DNA of 12,065 nucleotides from JANXQG01 sp037147235 (GTDB lineage Bacteria > Planctomycetota > Planctomycetia > Pirellulales > Thermoguttaceae). Location of the stretch: assembly GCA_037147235.1 (NCBI GenBank), contig JBAWVO010000200.1, positions 1 to 12,065 on the forward strand, in the 5' to 3' direction. A program made the translations under genes and the position numbers. Shown here piece by piece: positions 1 to 5,895 of this stretch (position 1 is the first letter of the stretch; the number at the start of each line of letters is the position of its first letter). The notes beneath the pieces were generated by a model that was not told where the DNA came from, did no database searches, and was given only the letters and a program-made list of their open reading frames with translations.

Positions 1-54
1 ACGGAGTGTGCCTGCTACTTTTCTTGCGACACTTATTTCTGCGCCGATCCTTAT
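1..54. repeat. Partial copy of a dispersed palindromic element, cut by the window edge
   Basis: Positions 1-52 match the reverse complement of 4467-4518, with about four mismatches by eye. The shared core reads CTTATTTCTGCGCCG near 32-46. Similarity stops just after CCTTAT (49-54). In the complete copy the same bases form an arm of a nested inverted repeat, so this is probably one end of an element continuing left of the window. Position 1 falls inside what is the central GGCACAC/GTGTGCC hairpin of the complete copy. No transposase is present. The element touches the stop codon of the ATPase gene at 51-53. Confidence 0.75.
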
Positions 55-902
55 CCGTGATCGGGAACCGCGAACGGCGGCAGGATGCTCTTGGAACGTG
101 TCGGACGCACAAGCCCCGTGTCTCGCTGTCCCAAATCGTGCTGTCCCAAGCCGTTCTCCACCCCGTTGCTACGAGCCCCCTGTTTGCCGGAAATGCGGGT
201 GTCGCTCACCAAACGGCCGTCGGCCATGCGGATGACGCGATCGGCCCGCATCCCCAACTCGTCCGAGTGGGTGATCAGCACGACCGTCATGCCACGCTCG
301 CGATGCAGCCTGGCGATCAGTTCAAACACCGAATCGGCCGACTTGGAATCGAGATTGCCGGTCGGCTCGTCGGCCAGCAGCAGCAGCGGGTCGTTGGCCA
401 AGGCCCGAGCAATGGCTACGCGCTGCCGTTCGCCGACGGAAAGTTGCAGCGGCAGGTGGTTCATGCGGTGACCCAGGTTCACCAGTTCCAGGAGTTCGAT
501 TGCCTTTTTGGGCCGCTGGGCCATGGGCAGATTGCCTTCAAACATCGGCACCTGCACGTTCTCCATCGCCGAAAGTACGGGCAGGAGATAGAACGACTGG
601 AAGACAAAACCGATCTTTTGTGCCCGCAAGCTATCGAGGTTGCGGACTCGGGAGACGGGTTGGCCGTCGAGAAAAACCTCGCCGGAGGTCGGCCGGTCGA
701 GCATGCCAAGCATGTTGAGCAGCGTCGACTTACCGCTGCCGCTAGGCCCCATGATCGAGACGTACTCGCCACGATGGATTTCCAGGCTGACGTCAGCCAG
801 GGCACTGACTTGCCCGTCGGGATAGATCTTGGAGACGTACTCGGCTCGTAGGATGGGCGATTCGGCCGATGGGCCGTTGAAATGATGACCGTTATTACTC
901 AT
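51..902 (-). CDS. ABC transporter ATP-binding protein, LolD/MacB-type, with an extra C-terminal tail
   Basis: This is the nucleotide-binding subunit of a MacB/LolCDE-type exporter. It would sit on the cytoplasmic face of the inner membrane and power the FtsX-like permease encoded just upstream. All core motifs are visible: Walker A GPSGSGKS (52-59), Q-loop glutamine Q102, a signature written LSVGE (154-158) in place of LSGGQ, Walker B LLLLADE (173-179), D-loop around LDS (184-186) and switch histidine H212. The fold normally ends near residue 231. This protein runs on for about 50 polar residues rich in Gly, Gln, Asn and Arg, probably disordered. The ATG overlaps the end of the permease gene by 8 bases (895-902), implying coupled translation. 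The TAA stop (51-53) coincides with the end of a dispersed repeat, so the natural C-terminus may have been altered by insertion. The substrate cannot be deduced. The family call is very secure. Confidence 0.95.
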   Translation of the reverse strand: MSNNGHHFNGPSAESPILRAEYVSKIYPDGQVSALADVSLEIHRGEYVSIMGPSGSGKSTLLNMLGMLDRPTSGEVFLDGQPVSRVRNLDSLRAQKIGFVFQSFYLLPVLSAMENVQVPMFEGNLPMAQRPKKAIELLELVNLGHRMNHLPLQLSVGERQRVAIARALANDPLLLLADEPTGNLDSKSADSVFELIARLHRERGMTVVLITHSDELGMRADRVIRMADGRLVSDTRISGKQGARSNGVENGLGQHDLGQRDTGLVRPTRSKSILPPFAVPDHG

Positions 903-2046
903 GGCGCAAAGCCTCCGTCGGTAGCAAACGTGAACCCCGATAGGCTGGATAGGCGGCTCCGATCAGCCCAACAATAATAGCAATGGCAAAGCCCTTGATG
1001 ACAATATCGACGCTAATGGCCTGCTGGACGATGCCGCTGACCATGGGTACGTAACCCAGGAGCTTGATCACCCCCAACCCGACCAACGTACCAACAATTC
1101 CGCCACCGACGCTTAAGAGGATTGATTCCAGAAGGATCATCAGCATAACGCGTGAGGGACGCCAACCGATCGCTCGGAGAATCCCGATTTCGCGAGTTCG
1201 TTCAAAGACCGCCATGAACATCGTGTTCAACACCAAAATGCCGCTGATGACAAGCGTGACGAACGAGACCACCAAGGCAAACGCAAGGAATAATCGGACT
1301 TGGGCGTTCTGTTTTACGAACTCGCCTGGCGGCTTGGCACGGATCTTACCTTTCAGGCCACACTTCTCTGCAACGGGACCTTCGATTTCGGCACGAACGG
1401 CGGCAACGCCAGCCTCGCTCGGATCCTTGACCTTCACCGTGCATCCGGTCATCAAGCCCGTTTTGCCAAAAATCTTTTGGGCATCGGGCAAGAGCATGAT
1501 AACCATGCCGTTTTCAAGATCTTGGGAAGTCTCAAAGACGCCTACAATATAAAATTTCTCGTCGGCGAGGGTGATCGTCTGTCCAGACTGTAGTTTCTTT
1601 ACATTGGCCAGCGCGCTCCCAACGACAACTTCCTTGCGGCCGGAATTCTGGTCCGATAATTTCTTGCCGCTAATGATCGTTAACTCGTTGAACATGTAGG
1701 TCCCCAGCGGCCAGCCCTGAACGCCGATCGGATCGGAGCCGCATTCCTCGATCGTCATAAATTCAACCAGTCCGGCACAAGTTGCGACCACTCCATCCAG
1801 TTTTTCAGTTTCCGTGGCCACCGTCACCGGCAAAGTCCCAGTGAGAGGGTTGACCGCGTCTGCCTTGGTGACAATGAGCGAAACCCCGCGATCAACGTAG
1901 AGTTTCAGCATCGACTTGCTCAGGCCATTGGCCAAGCCCACCAAGACGACCACGGCGATAACCGCCACGGCCATGCCAATTATGGTGAGCGTGGAGCGAA
2001 TCCGCCGCCGCAGGACGTTTCGGAATATAAAGGTCGAAAATCGCAT
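895..2046 (-). CDS. ABC transporter permease, FtsX/MacB family
   Basis: The 383-residue inner-membrane subunit has the classic MacB-like plan. There is one N-terminal membrane helix (about 19-41) after an Arg-rich start, then a large extracytoplasmic domain (about 45-245). Three C-terminal helices follow (about 252-275, 304-330, 350-368). The loop after the second helix carries the family motif REIGILRAIG (285-294), expected to contact the ATPase. The protein ends in a short basic tail (PTEALRHE), typical of FtsX permeases. It is translated just ahead of its ATPase with an 8-base overlap. Upstream of ATG (2044-2046) the message has only a weak Shine-Dalgarno (ACAGGT). Members of this superfamily do mechanical export or extraction of lipoproteins, peptides or drugs rather than classical channel transport. 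No adaptor gene is adjacent in the window, so it could be a MacB half, a LolC/E relative, or work with an adaptor encoded elsewhere. Confidence 0.94.
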   Translation of the reverse strand: MRFSTFIFRNVLRRRIRSTLTIIGMAVAVIAVVVLVGLANGLSKSMLKLYVDRGVSLIVTKADAVNPLTGTLPVTVATETEKLDGVVATCAGLVEFMTIEECGSDPIGVQGWPLGTYMFNELTIISGKKLSDQNSGRKEVVVGSALANVKKLQSGQTITLADEKFYIVGVFETSQDLENGMVIMLLPDAQKIFGKTGLMTGCTVKVKDPSEAGVAAVRAEIEGPVAEKCGLKGKIRAKPPGEFVKQNAQVRLFLAFALVVSFVTLVISGILVLNTMFMAVFERTREIGILRAIGWRPSRVMLMILLESILLSVGGGIVGTLVGLGVIKLLGYVPMVSGIVQQAISVDIVIKGFAIAIIVGLIGAAYPAYRGSRLLPTEALRHE

Positions 2047-2394
2047 GGAGGTTACCTGTCGTCAAACATGAGAAAGAGACGCTGCTACGGCCAAAAAAAG
2101 CGACTTCCTCAATCCTTAATGATAACGTGTTTCCAAAGATGATCTAGGTTAGGCCACACCAAGGAAGCAAAATTCGCCAAAAACGACATAAATCGGAGGA
2201 CGAGGCAATATAGGGAAATTGCTTTAAGTATAGGGGCTTGAGGTTTGATTTAGTCAGAAAACCTTGTTGTGGCCGGTCTCTGACCGAGCCACGCCGCCGA
2301 CCGAAGGTCTCCAATTTTCCGGGAGACCTTCGGTCCGACGTTTCGGCGGGGTCAGGAGACCCACGCCGAACTCGTTGTCCGTCAGACCGAAGGA
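2047..2394. other. Gene-free gap between the permease and the small membrane protein
   Basis: About 348 bases without a credible gene. The left half (2050-2260) is AT-richer than its neighbours and probably carries the promoter of the permease-ATPase pair. A TATACT-like hexamer reads on the minus strand (the TATAG-rich stretch near 2228-2234), but I find no -35 at proper spacing, so no promoter is called. The right half (2275-2361) is a long imperfect inverted repeat listed separately. Short open frames here are readings of the repeat, not genes. Confidence 0.7.
2275..2361. repeat. Long imperfect inverted repeat, REP-like, in two nested stems
   Basis: Inner arms GACCGAAGGTCTCC (2299-2312) and GGAGACCTTCGGTC (2322-2335) pair perfectly over 14 bases around a 9-base loop. 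Outer arms GGTCTCTGACC (2275-2285) and the reverse complement of GGTCTCCTGACC (2350-2361) pair with one bulge. A further GACCGAAGG lies at 2385-2393, against the stop codon of the next gene. The reading GSPDPAET, seen on one strand, is a phrase I recall from mis-called ORFs in planctomycete genomes, which suggests a dispersed family; that is memory, not a search. It could also act as an RNA 3'-end structure for the minus-strand gene ending at 2395. No U-tract follows, so I do not call it an intrinsic terminator. Confidence 0.85.
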
Positions 2395-2691
2395 TCAACC
2401 CTTGGGTCCGCTGGCAGGAGTACTTAAGCCTTCAGGTACCTCGGGGGTGCCAATGTCCAATTCGGTGGGAAGCTTGAAATCGGTAGGAAGCTGATATTCG
2501 GGCGGCTTTTCTGCCGTGGTGGCGGGCTTGTTCTTCGACGCATCAAATTTGGGGGCTTCCGGGGCATTGCGCACCGAAGCCGGCGGTGCCCCTCCGCGAT
2601 CCTGGGAACGAAAGATGTAGGCGGCTCCAAGTCCGCCAAGAACGACTAGCACCAGTAGCGTCGTCGCCGAAATAAAGATAATTCTTTTCAT
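2395..2691 (-). CDS. Small membrane-anchored proline-rich protein, function unknown
   Basis: I do not recognise this 98-residue protein. After MKR, a hydrophobic helix spans about residues 4-26 (IIFISATTLLVLVVLGGLGAA), followed by Arg and Gln. There is no lipobox cysteine and no clear signal-peptidase site, so a single-pass N-in anchor with an external tail is most likely. The tail (27-98) is rich in Pro, Ala, Glu and Lys and lacks recognisable domain motifs. It holds a crude internal repetition, YQLPTDFKLPTEL, with LPT recurring. Upstream of the ATG the message has only a weak GGGA. The gene lies between two repeat-rich gaps, 348 bases upstream of the permease and on the same strand, so cotranscription is possible but not shown. 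The hydrophobic N-terminus and full-length open frame argue that it is real. Confidence 0.6.
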   Translation of the reverse strand: MKRIIFISATTLLVLVVLGGLGAAYIFRSQDRGGAPPASVRNAPEAPKFDASKNKPATTAEKPPEYQLPTDFKLPTELDIGTPEVPEGLSTPASGPKG

Positions 2692-2862
2692 ATTTTTGGA
2701 TCCCGATATTGCCTATGTCAGTTAAAATAAACAGTATATGGCGTTTAGGTAGTGCAACCTACTGTCCGGCTGACATCAATAATCTTATACAGCTCACCCG
2801 CTAAACCAAGCCTGGCATTTGAAACTCTTATCTTATCATCGGATGTTTAGAGGATAACACGT

Positions 2863-2952
2863 ATGATGAATTTACGAAAAATGCGCAATTTTGGGTTCCA
2901 TCGTAAAAAGCGGGGTTTGGGTTTCAAGGTTATCCGGCCGCTTGCGGCTTAG
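2863..2952 (+). CDS. Possible 29-residue basic peptide (doubtful)
   Basis: A short frame starts with two ATG codons (2863, 2866) and ends with TAG at 2950-2952. It is preceded by AGAGGA about 8-9 bases upstream, which is acceptable Shine-Dalgarno spacing. The peptide is strongly basic (MMNLRKMRNFGFHRKKRGL and ten further residues). Its last codons run into the palindromic repeat that starts at 2937, so the stop is supplied by repeat DNA. I see no matching promoter. It is listed because the ribosome-binding site is better than chance would suggest, but it may well be noise. Confidence 0.15.
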   Translation: MMNLRKMRNFGFHRKKRGLGFKVIRPLAA

Positions 2953-3119
2953 CAAAACCAGGTACGTCAGGCTTTCCAGCCTGACCTCGCAGCGTACTGT
3001 CAGGCTGGAAAGCCTGACCTACAAAAACGGACCCCACACGCAGAATCCTTCTGCGTGTGGGGCCCTCGTCGCGCGACGAAATGCTGCGGGTCGCAAGGGG
3101 GACGCTCGTGCGACCCGCA
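2937..3119. repeat. Cluster of palindromes, including a 20-base inverted repeat of planctomycete type
   Basis: In order: GCCGC-TT-GCGGC (2937-2948). GTCAGGCTTTCCAGCCTGAC (2966-2985), whose exact reverse complement lies at 2999-3018, each copy being itself a stem-loop with a TTCC or GGAA loop. A perfect 14-bp hairpin (3032-3062, listed as terminator). The 14-base palindrome TCGTCGCGCGACGA (3066-3079). TGCGGGTCGCA (3085-3095) paired with TGCGACCCGCA (3109-3119). The 20-base unit reads as QAGKPD or QAFQPD in spurious ORFs, phrases I recall as common in planctomycete annotations, so it is probably a dispersed family. That recollection is unverified. Confidence 0.85.
3023..3062 (-). terminator. 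Likely intrinsic terminator of the oxidoreductase gene
   Basis: CCCCACACGCAGAA (3032-3045) and TTCTGCGTGTGGGG (3049-3062) form a perfect 14-bp GC-rich stem with a TCC loop. Reading the minus strand, the stem is followed after four bases by five U residues (complement of AAAAA, 3023-3027). This suits termination of the minus-strand gene ending at 3143. There is no U-tract in the plus direction. The small offset between stem and U-tract, and the surrounding palindromes, leave open that it is simply one more repeat. Confidence 0.55.
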
Positions 3120-3142
3120 AGGTAAATCACAGGTGCCAATCG

Positions 3143-4324
3143 TTACTTGACTTGATCGAGCTTTACCGGATGGCCTTCGGTGGCGGCGATCATAGCCGCT
3201 TCCAGGACGCGCTGCGTCTGGTAGGCATCGTTGAAATCGGGGATCGGCAGCGTTGGCTCCTGGCCGGCCAGGACGCGGAGAATATCATACGCCTGGTTGA
3301 CAAAGCCATGCTCGTAGCCGATCAAGTGGGCATCAGGCCACCAGTTGCCCACATAGGGATGGTCGCCGCCATGAGTACACATGATTGTACTCCAGCCCTG
3401 GACTTCGCGGGGTAACGTGGCATCATAGTATTGCAGTTCGTTCATCCGCTCGAAGTCGAACTTGATCGAGCCTTTCGTGCCGTTCAGTTCCAGCGTGTTG
3501 CGATTCTGGTTGCCCGTAGCCTGCCGGGCGGCCTCAAAACTGCCGACCGCGCCGCCGGAAAAACGGGCAAGGAAGAGCACGGCGTCGTCGACGGTCACGG
3601 GGCCTTTAGCGATGGTGCCCGAGTGCCCGGCCGCGATGCCGCCGGTCGAAACGCCGCTGGTCAGCGTGCGCTCCTTAATAAACGTCTCGGCAATTGCCCC
3701 CGAAACCTCAGTGATCTCTTGGCCGGTGACGAAGCGCGCCATGTCGATAATGTGGGCATTCAGATCGCCATGGGCACCGGAGCCGGCAAGCTCTTTTTGG
3801 AAACGCCACAGTAGAGGCACGGATTCGCCGGCCCAATCTTGCAGGTAGGCGGCTCGCACATGACGGATCTCACCCAGCCGACCTTCCTTGACGAGGCGAT
3901 AGGCCAAGCCGATGGCCGGGACACGACGGTAGTTGAACCAGACGAATGTTTTGACATTGGCCTTCCGTGCGGCCTCGACCATTTCACGAGCGTCGGCCAG
4001 TGAGCCGGCAATCGGTTTTTCGCAGGAGCAGGGCTTGCCGGCAGCGATGGCCGCCTTAGCGGGGGGGGCGTGCATGTAGTTGGGCGTCACGACGTCAACC
4101 AGATCGATTTCCGGCGAGCGGACGAGTTGCTCCCAATCGGTCGTCGACTTTTGCCAGCCCCAATTGTCGGCAAATGCCTGCGGATTCTCTTCCGCCTGAC
4201 CGAAGACGGTATGCATCACCGCCTGCAAGGGCGGCTTGAAGAAACGATTGACCTGGCCCCACGCATTGGAGTGCGTGCGGCCCATGAAACCTTGACCAAT
4301 GAGCGCGACATTGAGCTTTGACAT
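3143..4324 (-). CDS. Gfo/Idh/MocA-family NAD(P)-dependent oxidoreductase
   Basis: This 393-residue cytosolic dehydrogenase belongs to the family that oxidises or reduces sugars, inositols and related polyols. An N-terminal Rossmann domain begins with VALIGQGFMG (6-15), containing the GxGxxG nucleotide-binding loop. The family EKP motif is at 102-104, with Lys103 the expected catalytic lysine. The C-terminal domain holds GSGAHGDLNAHIID (181-194), the usual place of the active-site Asp/His pair (D187, H191). No Tat or Sec signal is seen, unlike many planctomycete paralogues. Message AAGGAA lies 6 bases before the ATG, fixing the start. A promoter is proposed at 4361-4388 and a terminator at 3023-3062, so it looks monocistronic. 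A run of eight G (4061-4068) falls in codons for the PP of HAPPAKAA, with no frame break here. The exact substrate cannot be read from sequence. The family call is very secure. Confidence 0.95.
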   Translation of the reverse strand: MSKLNVALIGQGFMGRTHSNAWGQVNRFFKPPLQAVMHTVFGQAEENPQAFADNWGWQKSTTDWEQLVRSPEIDLVDVVTPNYMHAPPAKAAIAAGKPCSCEKPIAGSLADAREMVEAARKANVKTFVWFNYRRVPAIGLAYRLVKEGRLGEIRHVRAAYLQDWAGESVPLLWRFQKELAGSGAHGDLNAHIIDMARFVTGQEITEVSGAIAETFIKERTLTSGVSTGGIAAGHSGTIAKGPVTVDDAVLFLARFSGGAVGSFEAARQATGNQNRNTLELNGTKGSIKFDFERMNELQYYDATLPREVQGWSTIMCTHGGDHPYVGNWWPDAHLIGYEHGFVNQAYDILRVLAGQEPTLPIPDFNDAYQTQRVLEAAMIAATEGHPVKLDQVK

Positions 4325-4360
4325 ATGTTTTTCCTTGGCGTGCGTCGGATGCTATGTGGG

Positions 4361-4388
4361 GTTATAACCGATTTGCAATTCTCCGCAA
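4361..4388 (-). promoter_or_regulatory. Possible sigma70-like promoter for the oxidoreductase
   Basis: On the minus strand, TTGCGG (complement of 4383-4388) is separated by 16 bases from TATAAC (complement of 4361-4366). The -10 matches the consensus at five of six positions, the -35 at only three. The implied transcript would start near 4354, about 30 bases before the ATG, and include the AAGGAA ribosome site. GGTTATAACC around the -10 is also a 10-base palindrome. Confidence 0.4.
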
Positions 4389-4433
4389 GAGGCTGACGAA
4401 AAAATTTCGGTTCTCCGCCGGGTTTGCGGATAA

Positions 4434-4618
4434 TTGTGGTGCGGGCGTCCCCGCTTGCCCAATATGTTAGGGCCGGCGCAGAAATAAGTGTCGCAAGGAA
4501 AGTAGCAGGCACACTCCGTGTGCCGTCTGCCCCCGCTTGGCGAGTGGGCAAAACACGACAGTTATTTCTGCGCCGGTCCTTATGGTTGAACCGGGCAGGC
4601 GAGACGCCCGCACCACAA
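4434..4618. mobile_element. MITE-like nested inverted-repeat element, about 185 bases, no transposase
   Basis: Outer arms 4434-4460 and 4593-4618 are inverted copies; the first 16 bases, TTGTGGTGCGGGCGTC, pair perfectly and the rest with one gap. Inner arms 4467-4493 and 4556-4582 are inverted copies over 27 bases with three mismatches (core CGCAGAAATAA). The centre holds a further perfect hairpin, GGCACAC-TCC-GTGTGCC (4508-4524), and a weaker one (about 4528-4550). Half of it is repeated in opposite orientation at positions 1-54. The architecture fits a non-autonomous mobile element or a large REP/BIME-like palindrome. I see no target-site duplication. Confidence 0.65.
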
Positions 4619-4630
4619 ACTTGGCGGAGG

Positions 4631-4663
4631 GCAAAATTTCGACCGTTTACGGCCATATTTTGC
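4631..4663. promoter_or_regulatory. Imperfect dyad just upstream of the plus-strand promoter
   Basis: GCAAAAT (4631-4637) and ATTTTGC (4657-4663) are inverted copies. Between them CCGT-TT-ACGG (4643-4652) forms a second, inner dyad on nearly the same axis. The whole dyad ends 13 bases before the -35 hexamer at 4677, the expected place of an activator site. It lies outside the repeat element. Whether a regulator binds is inference. Confidence 0.35.
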
Positions 4664-4676
4664 AGTGGAGCCTTTC

Positions 4677-4706
4677 TTGACAACCCCACCACCGTGCCGA
4701 TAGAAT
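4677..4706 (+). promoter_or_regulatory. Sigma70-like promoter for the exported-protein gene
   Basis: A perfect TTGACA (4677-4682) is followed after 18 bases by TAGAAT (4701-4706), one base from TATAAT. Transcription would begin near 4713, giving a leader of about 30 bases that includes the GGAGGAGGAG ribosome-binding stretch (4723-4732). This is the best promoter in the window. Confidence 0.65.
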
Positions 4707-4742
4707 GAGGGTGGGCAAGGTTGGAGGAGGAGACGTAGGATC

Positions 4743-5669
4743 ATGCGCACTTGGCATACCACCTTAGCGGCAGGGGTTCTCGTAACTCTTGCGGCGGTTG
4801 CTGTTCCCGGTCAGGCCCAGCAGGTCACCCTTGGAACGCCCTTCCACAGCAACCGTGACTCCTTCTTTGAAAACAACAGCATCAACTGGTCAGGGAACTA
4901 CCGAGGGGTCAACTTCTCGTTTGGCGGCGGTGCCTTGACCCGGCCTCAATTTGGTGGACCCGATAACGGTGCGGGATTAACCACGAACTTTGGTTTCGCC
5001 GGCAAGAACGGTCAGATCAATTTCGCCACCAACTTCAGCCAGGGTTACCGGCAGTCGTCGATCACGCAGGCACCGTCGGTGACCATCATGAACGGCCAAA
5101 CGGGCTATATGTCCGATACGTCGCAGACGCCTTATGTGATCAGTGTTATACCCGTCGTTGGGGCATTTCCCGTTTCGCCGCAGCAGTTGCAGCAGATTTC
5201 CGGCATTGAACCCAGCACGGTCAATCCACGGATTCAGGCGATGTTGCAGGCCCATGCCGATGCTCAGGCGGCCGGCCAAGATCAAGCCGGAGGACCGGTT
5301 CCTCCGCAGCAGAGGCCGAACAACATGGCCCCCCGGCAGAACATGAAGTTAATGAACGTACCCGATCCGATTCCCGCCCCGCCCGATCCGGGTGAAGCCG
5401 CGGGGCAGCGTTTGAATGCCGCCCAGGAAAGCACCGCCGGCCGGCCGGCACTGAGCGTCGCCGAGGCCAAGCGTCTACACCAGCAGGAGCAAGATGCCGC
5501 CAATGGCGAGATGGCAGCCCTCATGGAGCGCGCCCGCGCGCTGGAGGAGGACGGCAAGCCAAACGTCGCCAAGATCTATTATCAGCGGATTGCCAAACAC
5601 GCCACCGGCGAGTTGCAGCAGCAGGCACGAACTCGGTTGTATGAGATTCAGGGTTCGGCAAAGCCGTAA
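4743..5669 (+). CDS. Exported protein of unknown function with a short secretin-like stretch
   Basis: I do not recognise a named family for this 308-residue protein. It has a clear Sec signal peptide with likely cleavage after GQA (residue 25). Residues 28-105 are rich in Asn, Gly, Phe and Ser, suggesting beta structure. Residues 111-140, beginning PSVTIMNGQTGYMSD and running to IPVVG, resemble the conserved stretch of type II/III secretin proteins in which a theme like P-x-V-T-x-x-N-G-Q recurs. The rest of a secretin is absent, so it cannot be a pore on its own. Residues 165-235 are Gln/Pro/Ala-rich linker. The C-terminus (about 250-305) is an amphipathic helical hairpin like a single TPR-type repeat (DGKPNVAKIYYQRIAK). 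GGAGGAGGAG 10 bases upstream supports the ATG, and a good promoter precedes it. It may be periplasmic or outer-membrane associated. Confidence 0.85.
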   Translation: MRTWHTTLAAGVLVTLAAVAVPGQAQQVTLGTPFHSNRDSFFENNSINWSGNYRGVNFSFGGGALTRPQFGGPDNGAGLTTNFGFAGKNGQINFATNFSQGYRQSSITQAPSVTIMNGQTGYMSDTSQTPYVISVIPVVGAFPVSPQQLQQISGIEPSTVNPRIQAMLQAHADAQAAGQDQAGGPVPPQQRPNNMAPRQNMKLMNVPDPIPAPPDPGEAAGQRLNAAQESTAGRPALSVAEAKRLHQQEQDAANGEMAALMERARALEEDGKPNVAKIYYQRIAKHATGELQQQARTRLYEIQGSAKP

Positions 5670-5814
5670 AAGGCACCACCCATTCGGGTGATTTCATGCT
5701 ATTCCGAACCCGCTTTCACTTCCGTTGCTTGCTTTACCCAAGCTACCTAATTATGATCAAAGGGAGAGCTAGCAAGGCTTTTTACTCTGCACGGTTTGAA
5801 GCGATCCGAATTGT

Positions 5815-5842
5815 AGCGATAGGACGCGAGGTTTGTATCGCT
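5815..5842. promoter_or_regulatory. Small inverted repeat in the leader before the DUF1598 gene
   Basis: AGCGATA (5815-5821) and TATCGCT (5836-5842) are perfect inverted copies with a 14-base spacer, about 54 bases before the chosen start. Two weak hexamers, TTGTAG (5811-5816) and TTGTAT (5833-5838), lie at 16-base spacing and overlap the repeat, so it could be an operator on a weak promoter. With 7-base arms, chance is possible. Confidence 0.25.
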
Positions 5843-5895
5843 GTTAAACCGTTCGCAGCATGAATGTTCCGATCGGCAAGCAGGAGAATGTAGTG

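Larger units (their letters stand above)
2692..3142. other. Gene-free gap holding a cluster of hairpins
   Basis: About 451 bases. The left part (2692-2930) is AT-rich and should contain the promoter of the small membrane protein, but I could not find a -35/-10 pair at correct spacing. The right part (2937-3119) is almost wholly palindromic: five stem-loops follow one another just downstream of the oxidoreductase gene. They are listed as a repeat and a terminator. One tiny plus-strand open frame (2863-2952) is listed with low confidence. Longer open frames across the hairpins are artefacts of the repeats. Confidence 0.7.
4325..4742. other. Divergent intergenic region with two promoters and a repeat element
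   Basis: About 418 bases separate the minus-strand oxidoreductase from the plus-strand exported protein. It holds, from left to right, a proposed promoter for the oxidoreductase, a 185-base nested inverted-repeat element (4434-4618), an imperfect dyad (4631-4663) and a good promoter for the plus-strand gene. The open frames crossing the element on both strands are readings of the repeat and are not genes. Confidence 0.75.

Noticed and set aside
6..851. A 281-residue plus-strand open frame
   Set aside because: Antisense to the ATPase gene, whose motifs are complete, and its start lies in repeat DNA.
2150..2200. Sigma54-like GG...GC promoter on the minus strand before the permease
   Set aside because: The GG and GC are 8 bases apart instead of 10, and the conserved flanks are missing.
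2937..3119. CRISPR-like array
   Set aside because: The repeats are different palindromes in inverted orientation with no regular unit length or unique spacers.
2891..3415. A 174-residue plus-strand open frame
   Set aside because: It crosses the palindrome cluster and runs antisense into the oxidoreductase.
4216..4692. A 158-residue minus-strand open frame
   Set aside because: It reads through the inverted-repeat element and out of frame into the oxidoreductase. No domain, and the peptide phrases are those of the repeat.
5679..5700. Hairpin CACCC-ATTC-GGGTG after the exported-protein gene as a terminator
   Set aside because: The stem is only 5 bp and no U-tract follows.
5860..5895. Upstream ATG of the DUF1598 gene
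   Set aside because: It would put 12 polar residues ahead of the signal peptide, and the AGGAG site fits the ATG at 5896.
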